Positions 10,012 to 21,734 are shown, counted from the first letter of the stretch. The stretch: 26,308 nt of DNA from Ichthyophonus hoferi (GCA_002751075.1 NAOQ01000761.1:1-26308), one strand, 5' to 3'. The notes: a model not told the origin generated them from the letters alone. Numbers and translations: made by a program.

Positions 10012-13000
10012 CTAAGATCTCTTACAGCAACTTTCTTCCTTTCACTTGTTGCTTATGTTTATTCTAATATTTTCATTTATTTAACTTTTAACTAGCTTGT
10101 TAATTAACAGTACTTGATATATATACTGTTCATCATAATAGCGTTGAATATATTCTTAATATATAGTTTAGGGTAAATATTAATAATAAATAGATTCACC
10201 CAGAATATCTAACATCTCTTTTATCTTATACAGCATCGAAAGGCTAAGACATAACCGTTTTAAAAATGCCACAACTACTTATTTGACCAATAAATATGGC
10301 CCCTCGCACCCCCTATATATATATTTTTAAGTGCGTGAGGTAATTGGGCTGTTTTCACCAATAATTGATGTAGGAATTTCGAATACTTATGTACTGTCTA
10401 TAAGTGGATAGTCCCTCGATACTTCTAATTTCTGAGAGTTACAACGTTCTATTAGATCTTATTTTACCGTGTTTATGCAGCCCAGTCCAAAAGTAGCAAC
10501 TTTATTTCAATTTTGATTGGTTTCAGCTTAAGGAGGAATTTTCTCTTGTAATACTAATATACATTAACAGCATTGCTGTCATCTTTTTTGAGCGATAATT
10601 TCATACCATACCTAGAGACTAAAAAGTTTATTCCGGAAAATAAACACCTATTTCTTGTTATACAGATAAATGTCAAGGATTTATATCAATTATTTTGATA
10701 GCTTTAAATTTATTAATAGATGCCTTAACTAACAAGATTTTTACTTATTTTTTTGGTAAACGCTAGTGAGGTCAACTGTACCAAGTTAGTGAAACTATTT
10801 TCTTAGTGGAGTCTCGTCGGGTAGATTGGTGTCAGAGTTGCGATCGAAATGATTGCCTTGCAGTTATTTAATATAGCCCTAACAACTAAGCTAAATATTA
10901 GACTTGAAGTTCATGATGAAATCTCAACACCTTAATATGTTTTTACTTGAGTTATACCTATGCGCCAGTATAGAGTTAAGCTGATGAATATGAAGCACGG
11001 GTTACTATACTCAACTTAACTTAAAACTAGAGAGGTTTACCAATATCTATTATTGTTTAACACGCATTAAAATAAAATACCCAAGATAAACTTTGGACAA
11101 ATCACTATGAATGCGGGTATAGAACCAATAAAGTTTTGACCGCAATAAAAATATCTGATAATAAGTGTCGCACTGCTGAAGTAATCATTTTACGTACAGG
11201 TCATTGCTGTAAATTAACTAAAAGTAGTGCGACTTTTCTAACCAACCCATGTTCTGTACACGTATAATACTGTTATAAAATACGCCATATATGTCGATAC
11301 TAGAGTATACGACAACACTATTATTCATAAAAATGAAGACGAGAATAAAACAATGGTGCTTTAATATTGGTGCTTTTTATTGAAGGGTCCAATACACTTC
11401 AATATCTCGTAGTGTGATAAAACTCCGTCAAAACTCTTTGCTATACTCTATTGTAAGTTTAGAAGACACTAAACCACCAGTAAGTTGAACGCTATGTAAA
11501 GTACAGAGTTGAAGAGTGTTACAATCCCTAGCTTGTAAACAAATAAAATTGTGATTGAGAAATATATATATAAGCATGAGCATGGTAGTGAATTGATATA
11601 TACTGTAGTGTTTAAGAGGAAAACCTATGAATGCACGGGCCTGGCAATGAATCATAGACTAAGAAACTAAAATGAAACAAAACATGCATAGATTTTAGTA
11701 TAAGGGTAGCGGAAGTATGTAGATTTTCCAATTAATAGAGAGTCAATATTGTAGATTTCAATGTGTAAATCTGTAAGAATCAAATACTGTTGCTAACAAG
11801 GATTGCAAATAAAACCAACGATCAAGAAAACCAGATTATAAAGAAATTAAAACATACCTGTACGAAGCAATTGATCTGTTTTTAATATATTATTGGAAAG
11901 GTAAATAGTAATGTATGTGGCTTAAAAATCAAATAGATAAATCAAGAGGAAAATTGAATAAAGTTACAGAATGCCATGAGAATGTGTTGGGGTTTGCTTA
12001 GAAGTTAAATACTTAAACCTTAGAGAAATTTCAATGGTACTTGTCTATAAATTTGTAGTATTTCGTTGATTAGAATGCAAAATTAATAGATCTTGCAGCA
12101 ATTCATTGATAATATGTAACCTGGTACACTATTAAAGACAAAAACCAATATTATACAAACATTATTGATCAAAAAGACTCTATTGGTGGGATATTGTGTT
12201 CAACAAAATATCAGATGAGAGGTATACCCGTCTAATTACAATGTAATTGTTCCACTTATATTATATTACATTACATTATATTACAGCACATTAAATTAAA
12301 TTATATTATATTATATTAACACGTCATTATATATTAAGCATAAAACTCACCCTTTTTATATATTTAGTATAAGTCAATTAAGTTTAATATAATTATTATT
12401 TTTATATCTAAACATGTACATATTTACATTAATTACTTATTGCATCTATTCTAGAAAACAATAATAGAGAAGTTTCGGAACTATCAAATATTTCCTGCTA
12501 CATCTGGCTAATCATAAATCATAGATGTTTCTATATACATAAACATCTTGTAAAATAGAACTGCAGTTACATATATTAATTAGTAGATGGTGTTGCACAA
12601 AATATAACTAATATTGATAAATATTTATTACTTGTTTAGAGCATGTTTATATTATAATGTACAAACTGTTATTTATTATAGATATGATAAATTATATTAC
12701 TAGAATAAAATTTTCTATTAAACAAACCAAAAAAATCATTAAGATGCTTACATTTATACTATGTGGTATATATTGAATATTAAAGAAACATGCCCCCCAT
12801 AATAATCAACGCTAGTATATCTACATATTCATATGCATGTGTTTCAATATTTCAGAGCCAAATTGAAATTATTGATTGAAGATCAGCAATCATAAGTAAC
12901 AAATAGCTTAATCAAAACCATATCACCCACACATTAGTAGCGTAGAATTATCATATTTTGGGCAGTATAATATCCTAAATTGTGCAGAATAGTAAATAGA

Positions 13001-14899
13001 CATATATTAATAACAAGACAGCATATAGCTGGCTGCTATTGACGTAAGTGGCTGAGATTACACCTGAACTAAAGTGTAAGTATGAATTATTTGGCTAAAT
13101 ATTTTTTCATTACCTGAATAACAATGAGAGATTAATTGCACGCTTAAAAACAAAAGTAAGTATATAAAAAAGCCTATTTTACACCAATTTGTATTTATCC
13201 TGAGTATTATTTATGGTAGTTAACGTAATGAAAGTTGTTCTATTCTAGACTAACCAAAATTGACTGATATTAGATTCTACAACAATACAGATCTCTAGCT
13301 TTGATATTGGCTTGGCTGGTATTGTGCCAATAACCTTTCCAGTTGTATATACTACCTAGCAACTGCGATGGTTCCTATTGTCATATAGTTCATGCATCCT
13401 ATGTAGGGAACTTAATCACTATTATTTCATAAATAGACAAGTGAAATTCTATTATACTTTATTAGAATCTCCAATATTAATTTGATACTTGTGTGTATAG
13501 GTAGCATGGCTTAGTGTTGCCAATCATTTGCAATGAATAACTATTAATATGTAATCGAATAGGGCTTAATTATAACCACGACAATTCTAAGAATAGTATT
13601 AATTAATTAATTGTGTCATAACCGACGACATATCTAAATTTGATTATTATGTTCTTCTGTACATTAAAGTTATTAAGTAAACGAATTATGATATCATGGT
13701 ATAATCATGAGATAAACTATGCTTCTTTGGTGTGAAAAAGTCACTGTGAAAGGCCTTCTGCTTTTTAGAGCCAATAGTCCTTTTAAAAAATATACAATGG
13801 CGTTGATTGGTTATAACTGCAACAAAAACAGTGTGCAAAAAGATGCTAGCTATATTTGACATTTATTTAGATATAACCCTAACTTGGCCATCTAATGAGA
13901 TGCAGCAAGAAGCAGAAGGCTAAAGAACCAAATGAACACAATGTGTTATAATTATAAAGAGTTAGTTAAGCCTGATATAGTGGACATTCAATTATTCTAG
14001 TCATTCTTGGCACTCTAGATTCGTAGGAAAATTAAGAAGTATTTAATCGGATAGTTTAATCAGAAATTTGTAATTGTGCTTTGTTGAAGTATTTCAGCTC
14101 CTACAAGTGTTAGGCTGGATAATTCATGATATCTTGTACAAAATACTTGTAGTTTATTGTTCATGTAGCGTTGTACCTCTAAATATTCAATAACGTTTAC
14201 AATGAGGTTTCAATCGGTACATAAGAGTTAGTATTAATTTATGGCGATTAATTAATTATATACTGTCACTACTTATATTTAATTGGGACTAGTTGCTAAG
14301 AAGTCTTACTCGGGAACTCACCGTGGTTTATTAGGTGGTGTTGGTCATTGGTATTTCATTACACATAGTGATTCATGATACAAACAAGAGACGCACCAAC
14401 TAAAATGATTCTTTGAATAAGCATTGAAAGTTGTCTTGCTAATAACAAAGTTTGGTAGAACCCCAAATCGGGAATGTATGTTGTTATATTAGGAGTAGAC
14501 CTTTGCTTATGTTATTGATTATCATGTGTGAACTAATCACTAACTCGTATTGGTTCACTCGTATTGGTTCTTGTTATCAATCCTAAGATTACTTAGAGTT
14601 AAGGTTCATTAACCAATTAACGGTACGATGCTTATAAATAGATATTTATATGATAAGCTTTATTCGGTATAATTAGATTAGAATACCGATTGGATCAAGG
14701 CTCAGCATGGGCTTTTTAAGGCAATATATTTGCGCAACCTCTGCCATTGGCTAGTTTAACTTTGAATCATTTTAGATTGCCATTTAACACCAATAGATTG
14801 TATTAACCACTTTTCCATATGGCAAATCTAATAATAGTTGCTAATAATATTAAATGATTATAGTTTTATAAAGAAACACCAGCTTCGTATACCTGCTTT
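10012..14899. other. 4.9 kb without a recognisable gene
   Basis: AT-rich sequence with short open frames only. The 5' end of the DOCK gene probably lies here, but no exon could be joined in phase. A minus-strand protein-like stretch at 11400-11660 (QLCTLHSVQLTGG, SSKLTIEY) resembles no family I know. Around 13688-13790 on the plus strand a short WYNHEI peptide echoes the Copia fragment at 22945. Short inverted repeats occur at 11167-11233. The segment 14741-14810 is a diverged copy of 22302-22375. The texture is that of decayed repeats. Confidence 0.55.
12240..12320. repeat. ATTAC/ATTAT pentanucleotide-like repeat
   Basis: Tandem TATTACATTA and TTATATTATA units in the gene-poor block. Confidence 0.8.
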
Positions 14900-15345
14900 N
14901 NNNNNNNNNNNNNNNNNNNNNNNNNNNNNNNNNNNNNNNNNNNNNNNNNNNNNNNNNNNNNNNNNNNNNNNNNNNNNNNNNNNNNNNNNNNNNNNNNNNN
15001 NNNNNNNNNNNNNNNNNNNNNNNNNNNNNNNNNNNNNNNNNNNNNNNNNNNNNNNNNNNNNNNNNNNNNNNNNNNNNNNNNNNNNNNNNNNNNNNNNNNN
15101 NNNNNNNNNNNNNNNNNNNNNNNNNNNNNNNNNNNNNNNNNNNNNNNNNNNNNNNNNNNNNNNNNNNNNNNNNNNNNNNNNNNNNNNNNNNNNNNNNNNN
15201 NNNNNNNNNNNNNNNNNNNNNNNNNNNNNNNNNNNNNNNNNNNNNNNNNNNNNNNNNNNNNNNNNNNNNNNNNNNNNNNNNNNNNNNNNNNNNNNNNNNN
15301 NNNNNNNNNNNNNNNNNNNNNNNNNNNNNNNNNNNNNNNNNNNNN
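14900..15345. other. Assembly gap (446 N)
   Basis: A run of Ns. The sequence on either side is not a recognisable continuation of one feature, so what is missing cannot be guessed. Two open frames that cross it are artefacts of the Ns. Confidence 0.99.
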
Positions 15346-15429
15346 AAGTTGGGATTGGTTAATTGATTCCAATAGGAAAAAAATCTATTCCCATTCGTTG
15401 TGCCAATAGCATCTATCGATGCCGTAAAC

Positions 15430-16180
15430 TTATAACTTAACTTGTATAAACAAGGGATTACGTACTCTAGGGATTAGGCGTGTTAGTTGAGTATCTGAGT
15501 AGATAGTGACCAACAGTAGATGTTGTGCCGAAGTAAACTGATTAATAGCAAGAGCAAGTATGTAAATTATAGTGGAAGTGTGACAAGGATCCATAAACTT
15601 CTTAAAAATAGGAATTGTATTGGGAATACCACGTTCTATTTGGAAATAGTTATCCAATAACCTACAAGTAAAACTTTCAATAACTCCTGTTTAAGCTCAA
15701 GTTTTTGATCAAAAGATATGGAAGCCTTTAATGTTTTATTAGGTTCTGTGCCATATATGTAATAACTACAATCTAACTGTAGTTGTGGATAAATGATTAT
15801 TTTAACATTAGTATTAGAAGTGATACCAGACCTACCTAATCGGACTTCTAGTCACGTATTTGGATTATATGCTTTAATATCTTCAGAAACTATAGATGTA
15901 ATATGAATACATACAGAGATATGGTTAGAATCTAAGCTAGTATCTGAAGATTTGGCTTCACTATCTACAGACCTAGGACATCCGTTTTCTGATTCACTCA
16001 GGCTGAAGTTAAGGTTCTCCAAAAGATTTCTTGACGCTCCCTCTTCCCTTGAATCTCTGGAGAGCTGTAACTTTTGTTTTTCCTTTCCTAAAGATCCCAG
16101 TCTGGTTGCTAAAGCATTGATCATCTTATACTTTACTCTTGGCGTTGTAGGAGCAGATGTATCCCTTTCAGTAACTGTTA
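15430..16180 (-). pseudogene. Interrupted protein-coding remnant of unknown family
   Basis: Reading leftward from about 16180, a long frame encodes a basic then Ser-rich polypeptide: TTPRVKYKMINALATRLGSL, a Lys/Gln-rich helix (KEKQKLQLSRD) and an acidic Ser stretch (SEAKSSDTSLDSNHIS). A more folded-looking part follows (VKIIIYPQLQLDCSYYIYG, then LKASISFDQKLELKQELLKV). The last part (15430-15657) reads IERGIPNTIPIFKKFMDP and later HTSTIIYILALAINQF. The frame is interrupted, so this looks like a fossil. Its position beside Copia remains suggests a mobile-element protein, but I do not recognise the family. A multi-exon host gene cannot be excluded. Confidence 0.5.
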
Positions 16181-16639
16181 TAACTGTTAAAATTTACTTT
16201 ATTATAATTGTTTAAAATTTTATTATTACGATTCCCTTAATATATGCAAATATATAAAATCGTTTATTATAGTATGTCAGTACCGGATTGCCACATGCAA
16301 TACTGCAAATTGGAATCACAGTTAATCTGAAAATATGTTTATTTAATTTACATGATAATTGTTTTTTCTTCCTAGACAAACTCTTAGCAATTAGGAGTTG
16401 CTTTTCTGATTAAGTATATGCTCCAGGTAAACTCCCTTGACGGATAAATCAATTTGATAGAGGTTTTTATACGTCATTCAATCTTTAATCTGTAATTAAA
16501 ACTACAAGTTAAACACACCGTAACTTATACTTTTCTTGTTATATTTTTTTGTCATCCAGTAACTTACAGGTTACTTTGTCACTTTTTAATCAAAATCACA
16601 TTTTTTCTATCTTTTACTGGAGATATATTCTTAACAAGT

Positions 16640-18850
16640 TTATGAACCTAGCATGCTTCTACTGCGCCTAACATTCCAGATTCTCAACTGAGGCCATTAA
16701 TCAACTTTTCTCCAATGATGTATATTCCAGAATCTGCTATTCCTATTTACACAGAAAATGTGCAAGATACTATCTTTTGAGAATAATCCAATACCATTAA
16801 AATGTTAATTCAAGCACGTACAGGGAACTTAGCCTGTCTTACATCTTTACCAGCCACTGCCTCACACTATGCCATTACGGCAAGGAATGAGATTGATGCA
16901 GCTGTTTATGTGATTCTACATCAAGGTTTGAGTCCACAACAACATCTCATTGTTGGATTAAACTACGGTACTCCATGTTCCCATATCTGGACAAAATTGG
17001 TGGCCTAATATAGCTGAACATTAACTACCAACATGCTAACATTATTCAATAAGTATCGCAACCCCAGGCGTTCAGCAGGTAACAGTGATCTCATATGTTG
17101 TCAAACTTCAACAGATGGCAATTCAACTCAACTCACTGGAACAAGGCTGTCAGATCACTGACATTCAACTTCTTTTGAAACTTGAGTGGCATTTGCGATT
17201 CCGTTTTATAAACAAGAAATAAAAGCTTGGCGAGCAGTCGAGGTTCAGATAATAAAGAAGTATCAGAATCTGTGTCAGTTCTATCGAATTGTACACAGCT
17301 GTTGTGATCTACAATTGTATAACTGGTAGTAGTAATTTAGTAATTATATCTCTGTTCTAATTTAGAAGGGATAGAGGCTTTGATGTGCTTGGGTGCAAAT
17401 ATCGAAATTGCACTATGAGATCGATCATTAAGTGGAGCCATGTCACTATGTAAATAAACACTATTATCGTTATCTAGTATCAATAAGCAGTTCTCTGACT
17501 TCTGAACGAGTGAGCGATCTGGACACCGATTATCGTATACGAGAGCCAGTGGCAGATTAGACATTACGAAAACGATGTGTATATTACACACATGTATATA
17601 ATGAAATGCAAAATATTTCTGTGTTCGTTTTACGAGAACTTTGTGTTTTTGCAATTGATACCGTGTATGTGTGAGCGGAACCTTTATTATTGACTTTGTT
17701 TTCTTTTATATTGCAGTTTATCGCCAGTTCTAACTTTCGGTTAGCATCAATGTAACTAAAAATGAAGATAATAAAAAAATATTTGTATTGGCTAATACAA
17801 CTCATAAAAGGCCATAGAGACCCACTAGGGATGTCTAATGCTATCTTGAATAGGTTATATTAGTGTTTCCATATATAGCTCATTAGCTAATTCGCTATGG
17901 AGTCAACGATCTTGTAACAAGAGGTTTATTGACTTTTTCGTTTTGTATGAACTGATAATTATCGGGCAAATCCAAATCAGCAAATCTCATCAAATTCTAA
18001 ATTCTAAAAAAAAAAAAAGAAAAAAAAGGGAAGATTAGGTAATGAAATCAACAAAAAGACTTGCTCAGTGTGTGGGTAACCCAGGCATACATTACTTCAA
18101 TGTCGTGCATTCAAGCAGCTCCTTCAAGATAAAAGCTAGTTTACACCTAAAAACCCATAAATTCAGCAAAACAACGGCAAACAATTCCATAAAAAGCATT
18201 ATGAACTGACACTAACTAATCCTACAAATAAGTGGTGTTCATATCATAATTCATCTTCTCATTCAAATGCTCACAATCCAGTAAAATATTTTGTATGATA
18301 AACCAAGATCTACAACTAGTCAGAACTAGCCTATTTCCATTCTTTTGGACAGTGAGGCAACTCAACATATGTCAGGATCAGCTGCTATTATCAAGGATTA
18401 CATTCCTGCAACAACACTTCATTGTGTAACTTGGGGTGATGGATCAACCAACCCCATGCTTTGGTGAGGAAACAGTACCTTTCATTTCCATCTTAAATGG
18501 GAAAACTACATCTTGCGAATTCAAACGGGTTCTTTATGTGCCTAGTTTGGAGAATCAAGTTCTTATATCACTCAGCACTTTGGAGGGCATCAGTATGCAA
18601 ATCACACATCCTCAAAAATGAGTCATTCACTTAGGACCATGAAATGAAAGTTCAGTTGTTGAGGCTAGACAAGAAGGTCGGCTATACAAACTACAAATTA
18701 TAATAACTGATGAACATTCAATACCTTCAGTGACATTATCCAGTCAAATTGATATGAAGACCCAGCATTCCCGACTAGGTCATTCAGCTCAGAATACCGT
18801 CAAAAATTATTTCCCAGATTCGGACAATTACAATTCACAGGAATCATTTC
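16640..18850 (+). mobile_element. Ty1/Copia LTR-retrotransposon fossil, gag to pre-integrase, truncated
   Basis: A degraded internal region in the order expected of Copia elements. Gag (UBN2-like) lies at about 16800-17250, with NEIDAAVYVILHQGLSPQQH and SHIWTKL, then VVKLQQMAIQLNSLEQG. A CCHC zinc-knuckle trace lies near 18062-18103. A retropepsin-like segment lies at about 18344-18620, with ATQHMSG, WGDGST and FKRVLYVPSLENQVL. A GAG-pre-integrase motif (HSRLGHSAQNTVKNYF) lies near 18760-18830. Integrase, reverse transcriptase and RNase H are absent, and no LTR pair could be identified. Gag and knuckle are separated by about 0.8 kb of unrelated sequence carrying a minus-strand remnant, which suggests a later insertion. 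The copy is clearly broken in several places and not recent. Confidence 0.82.
17215..17654 (-). pseudogene. Minus-strand protein-like remnant inserted within the Copia fossil
   Basis: A leftward frame beginning MSNLPLALVYDNRCPD and continuing SENCLLILDNDNSVYLHSD, APLNDRSHSAISIFAPKH and, past an interruption, HNSCVQFDRTDTDSDTS and LLSEPRLLAKLLF. Composition is protein-like over about 140 codons, but the family is unknown. Like the remnant at 15430-16180 it has an acidic SDTS-type stretch, so the two may be pieces of one element split by the Copia gag. It lies between the Copia gag and zinc knuckle. An A-rich tract (18006-18029) sits near the far end of the inserted block. Confidence 0.45.
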
Positions 18851-19149
18851 GTGATATCTGTCCCCTAGCTATAATCCTTGTATTTAATTAGATAAGCACT
18901 TTAATTACATTTTTGAGATTGCACGTGCACCTACCAATGCCTCACTCAAAAGTTACCAAAGCCTTGGGTATGCCGATCTAATCATTTCCCCCAATTGGTT
19001 TAGCGTTTCATTCAAATATTTTTTTTACCAATTTTCATATAAGATAATTATTGGTGCTCAGGGAGATTTGGCTATATTTAAAGATACTCAATAAGCGTAC
19101 AAAATAGCGATCTACAAAGAATATTAATATCCTTTCCGTACTGTTCAAT

Positions 19150-21558
19150 ATGTCCCAAATGTCATACTCTATGTATGATAATGAGGACCCTGAAATTGAG
19201 GACCCTGAAATATCCATACAGTCCAATACAGATCTTCCCCAAGATGAGGGAAAACAAGCCACCGTATCGTCGCATATAGCCTCATGCTTATTTGAAGACA
19301 CAGTTTATCAAGATGCTGATAGCTATATACATTCAAAGTGGGAGCCCAGGAATAATGTTCATGACATGGGCTTGAATTATTCCTTTACCCTGCTTAGCAA
19401 CGACCGAGACAGACAGATAAGGTCATGGTGGATACAGTGGGTTGTGGTGGCATTAGTTATTGGTTTTATACCCGCCATTGCTCGTATTTATATGCTGATA
19501 GTTACGTCTCGAGATGTTAGGGTTCAGCCATTTTATCTATACTGGGGCAATTTTTGTGGGTTAACACAAGACATTAGTATCCTCGCAATGGGTCTTTTAG
19601 TCATGTTTATTGTGGACACAGCACACGATGCTGTTGCTGAATATAAACCCATCAGTTATTTATTACGATCGTTTATTTCACGTTTATTCTTCCGTATATT
19701 CCGCGCCATTCTCTTTGGTGTAGCCTTCTTCATCAGCACTGCTTGGTGTATATTAGATCTTACTCTTTACATCAATATGGGCAAGCAGAGGGTTATTAAA
19801 GGCTATATCCAAATGTTTGCTAAGCTAGCCCGTACAGGTATGGACTCCCTCGATGCAGAGTTAGTTGAAATTCCTTTAAATCTATCCAGCCCAGCCGTCA
19901 TGTTTGCCCTATATACGATTTCCGTTATTGCTTTTGTCTTTTTGGCTCTGTTTTGGCTTAGACTTGTCCAGTGTCTAAGCTATAAGGGGCGGGTCATATG
20001 TGCTTTCCGCCTTGGAAGTTTTGTTGTTGTCGCCTTGCTTATTGCTATGATTACAACATACTGGATGGGTCCTATAATTGTACATCAAGACCTGGACAGT
20101 GGCACGTACCAGTTGCTGGCACAAGTAACTGGCTTTTACTGGGTGCCTAATGCAATCCTCGCTATCAAGCTCCTACCTGAGGAGATGACTAGTCGAAATC
20201 TGTTTGGGCCAACAGAAATTTACACACAAGAAAACATTGACACCTCCAAATATCCATTATTTCGGAAAACAACAGATTTTAAGGGAGAGAAGATAATTGA
20301 TATGCCTGGCCTCCAGTCGGGCAAGAAGTACAATGTCCTTATTCTTTCTTTGGAATCATTTAAAGCGTGTGACATGGGTGTCCTTGATCCTCACAAAAAG
20401 TTTACTAGGAGTCCGAGTCCCACCCCCAATCTTGACTCCCTGAGCAAGAAGGGTGTATTATATAGAAACTTCTTTTCTAACGGTATGCAAACTAGCCGAA
20501 CTATTCCATCTATCTTTTTTGGTAGCTTGCCAATGCTTGACTCTACTCCCATGACTACCCGTACATATATGACTATGACCGGTCTACCCCAGGCCATGAA
20601 GGAAATGGGTTACCATACACGATTTCAGTCAGCAGTGGATGTAAACTGGGATAACTGGGACAATTTCCTACTTGCTCATGGATTTGACCAGGTGTTGGGT
20701 AGAGGATACTACAATCAAAGGTTGGATGAGCTCAACATTACAGAGCGACCAGCTTCATCATGGGGCTTACATGATGAGGTAAGTTTTACTGTGTTAGCTG
20801 AAGATCTTATAGCTCTACACAGAAACAGCACACCATTTTTCAGTGTAGGATATACAATTAGTTCTCATCATCCATTTGTTAACCCATCGTCGTATGTGGA
20901 ACCCCAGTTAAGCCTTGGAAAGTATGTTAACATGCGTGATAAGCGCAAGGTTATGTCCACCAGTTATATGGATGCACAAGTAGGTGTGTTCATGGATAGG
21001 CTGAAAGCAGAAGGTATATTGGATGATACTATAGTTATCCTGGTGGGTGACCATGGCTTTTCCGTTGGAGAGCATACCACAGAGCTGATGGACAACGATG
21101 CTCTTCATAACGAGTTGGTAAATGTACCCTTTATACTCATTGCCCCTGGGATGGATACGAAACATCATGGGACTATCATAGAGAAGGCGGCTAGCCATGT
21201 GGATATTATGCCTACCATCATTGATATGATTGGTATGCCTGAAGGGGGGTTCTGGCAGCATGGTATTGGTCGGTCGTTGCTACGTCACGATGATTCAGAA
21301 ACAGTAGTAATCAATTCTCCTTATAGCGTGTCATTTATGGCGGTGGTGAAAAACAAAACAGAGAAGTTTGTGTTTTCTGGTGCTGAGGAAAGTTCGTATA
21401 CTGACCTGAGTGTGGATCCCACTGAGAACTTTAATACAATTAGTACTATATCTCCAGAAAAGGTGGCAGTGATAAAGCGATGGGGATGGGGCCTCGTTAA
21501 TTTGTTTACAAATCTATACCATACAGATTCGTTGATGCCTAAATCTTTTAAGTATTAA
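19150..21558 (+). CDS. LtaS-like membrane sulfatase/phosphotransferase, 802 aa, intronless
   Basis: Polytopic membrane enzyme of the alkaline-phosphatase superfamily (sulfatase fold), closest to bacterial lipoteichoic-acid synthase and MdoB-type phosphoglycerol transferases. Residues 1-90 are an acidic cytoplasmic tail. Five hydrophobic segments follow (about 94-118, 136-157, 183-208, 247-274, 288-312), then an extracytoplasmic catalytic domain (about 393-715). Expected catalytic and metal residues, aligned by eye: E402 (LILSLES), T448 (NGMQTSR, nucleophile), H573 (SSHHPF), D634 and H635 (VGDHGFSVGEH). SHVDIMPTI is also typical. The Arg of the bacterial FWNR motif is not apparent; this enzyme has NWDNWDNF. 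The start is the first ATG after an in-frame stop at about 19104. There are no introns, unlike both neighbours, and G+C is higher than in flanking DNA. It probably transfers or cleaves a phospho- or sulfo-alcohol head group outside the cytoplasm; the substrate is unknown. Confidence 0.9.
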   Translation: MSQMSYSMYDNEDPEIEDPEISIQSNTDLPQDEGKQATVSSHIASCLFEDTVYQDADSYIHSKWEPRNNVHDMGLNYSFTLLSNDRDRQIRSWWIQWVVVALVIGFIPAIARIYMLIVTSRDVRVQPFYLYWGNFCGLTQDISILAMGLLVMFIVDTAHDAVAEYKPISYLLRSFISRLFFRIFRAILFGVAFFISTAWCILDLTLYINMGKQRVIKGYIQMFAKLARTGMDSLDAELVEIPLNLSSPAVMFALYTISVIAFVFLALFWLRLVQCLSYKGRVICAFRLGSFVVVALLIAMITTYWMGPIIVHQDLDSGTYQLLAQVTGFYWVPNAILAIKLLPEEMTSRNLFGPTEIYTQENIDTSKYPLFRKTTDFKGEKIIDMPGLQSGKKYNVLILSLESFKACDMGVLDPHKKFTRSPSPTPNLDSLSKKGVLYRNFFSNGMQTSRTIPSIFFGSLPMLDSTPMTTRTYMTMTGLPQAMKEMGYHTRFQSAVDVNWDNWDNFLLAHGFDQVLGRGYYNQRLDELNITERPASSWGLHDEVSFTVLAEDLIALHRNSTPFFSVGYTISSHHPFVNPSSYVEPQLSLGKYVNMRDKRKVMSTSYMDAQVGVFMDRLKAEGILDDTIVILVGDHGFSVGEHTTELMDNDALHNELVNVPFILIAPGMDTKHHGTIIEKAASHVDIMPTIIDMIGMPEGGFWQHGIGRSLLRHDDSETVVINSPYSVSFMAVVKNKTEKFVFSGAEESSYTDLSVDPTENFNTISTISPEKVAVIKRWGWGLVNLFTNLYHTDSLMPKSFKY
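19183..19212 (+). repeat. 15-nt tandem duplication inside the sulfatase CDS
   Basis: GAGGACCCTGAAAT occurs twice, 15 nt apart, encoding EDPEI twice in the acidic cytoplasmic tail. It is in frame and nearly identical between units, so it is probably a recent slippage duplication with little structural effect. Confidence 0.9.
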
Positions 21559-21728
21559 CATGTGAGTAAATATTTCCACGTACGATTTGAATATATAACA
21601 GGTATTTGGGTCTTTCTAATAAGATCAGAATGAGAGCTGCTTTAAATTTATATGCGCTAGTTGCAATAGAACTATTAGTATATGGTTTAGTTTTTACTAT
21701 ACATGTGTAATTAAACATGTAAAATGCA

Positions 21729-21734
21729 AATAAA
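21729..21734 (+). terminator. Polyadenylation signal AATAAA for the sulfatase gene
   Basis: A canonical AATAAA 171 nt after the stop codon, in an A/T-rich 3' region and the first clear one downstream. It gives a short 3' UTR and places the transcript end near 21750. Confidence 0.5.

Noticed and set aside
14838-15372. Open frames across the gap
   Set aside because: They consist almost wholly of undetermined bases.
18436-18621. 61-codon plus-strand frame as a small host gene
   Set aside because: It is the tail of the Copia protease region and belongs to the fossil.
20908-21261. 117-codon minus-strand frame inside the sulfatase gene
   Set aside because: It is antisense to the conserved catalytic region and a shadow of the real gene.
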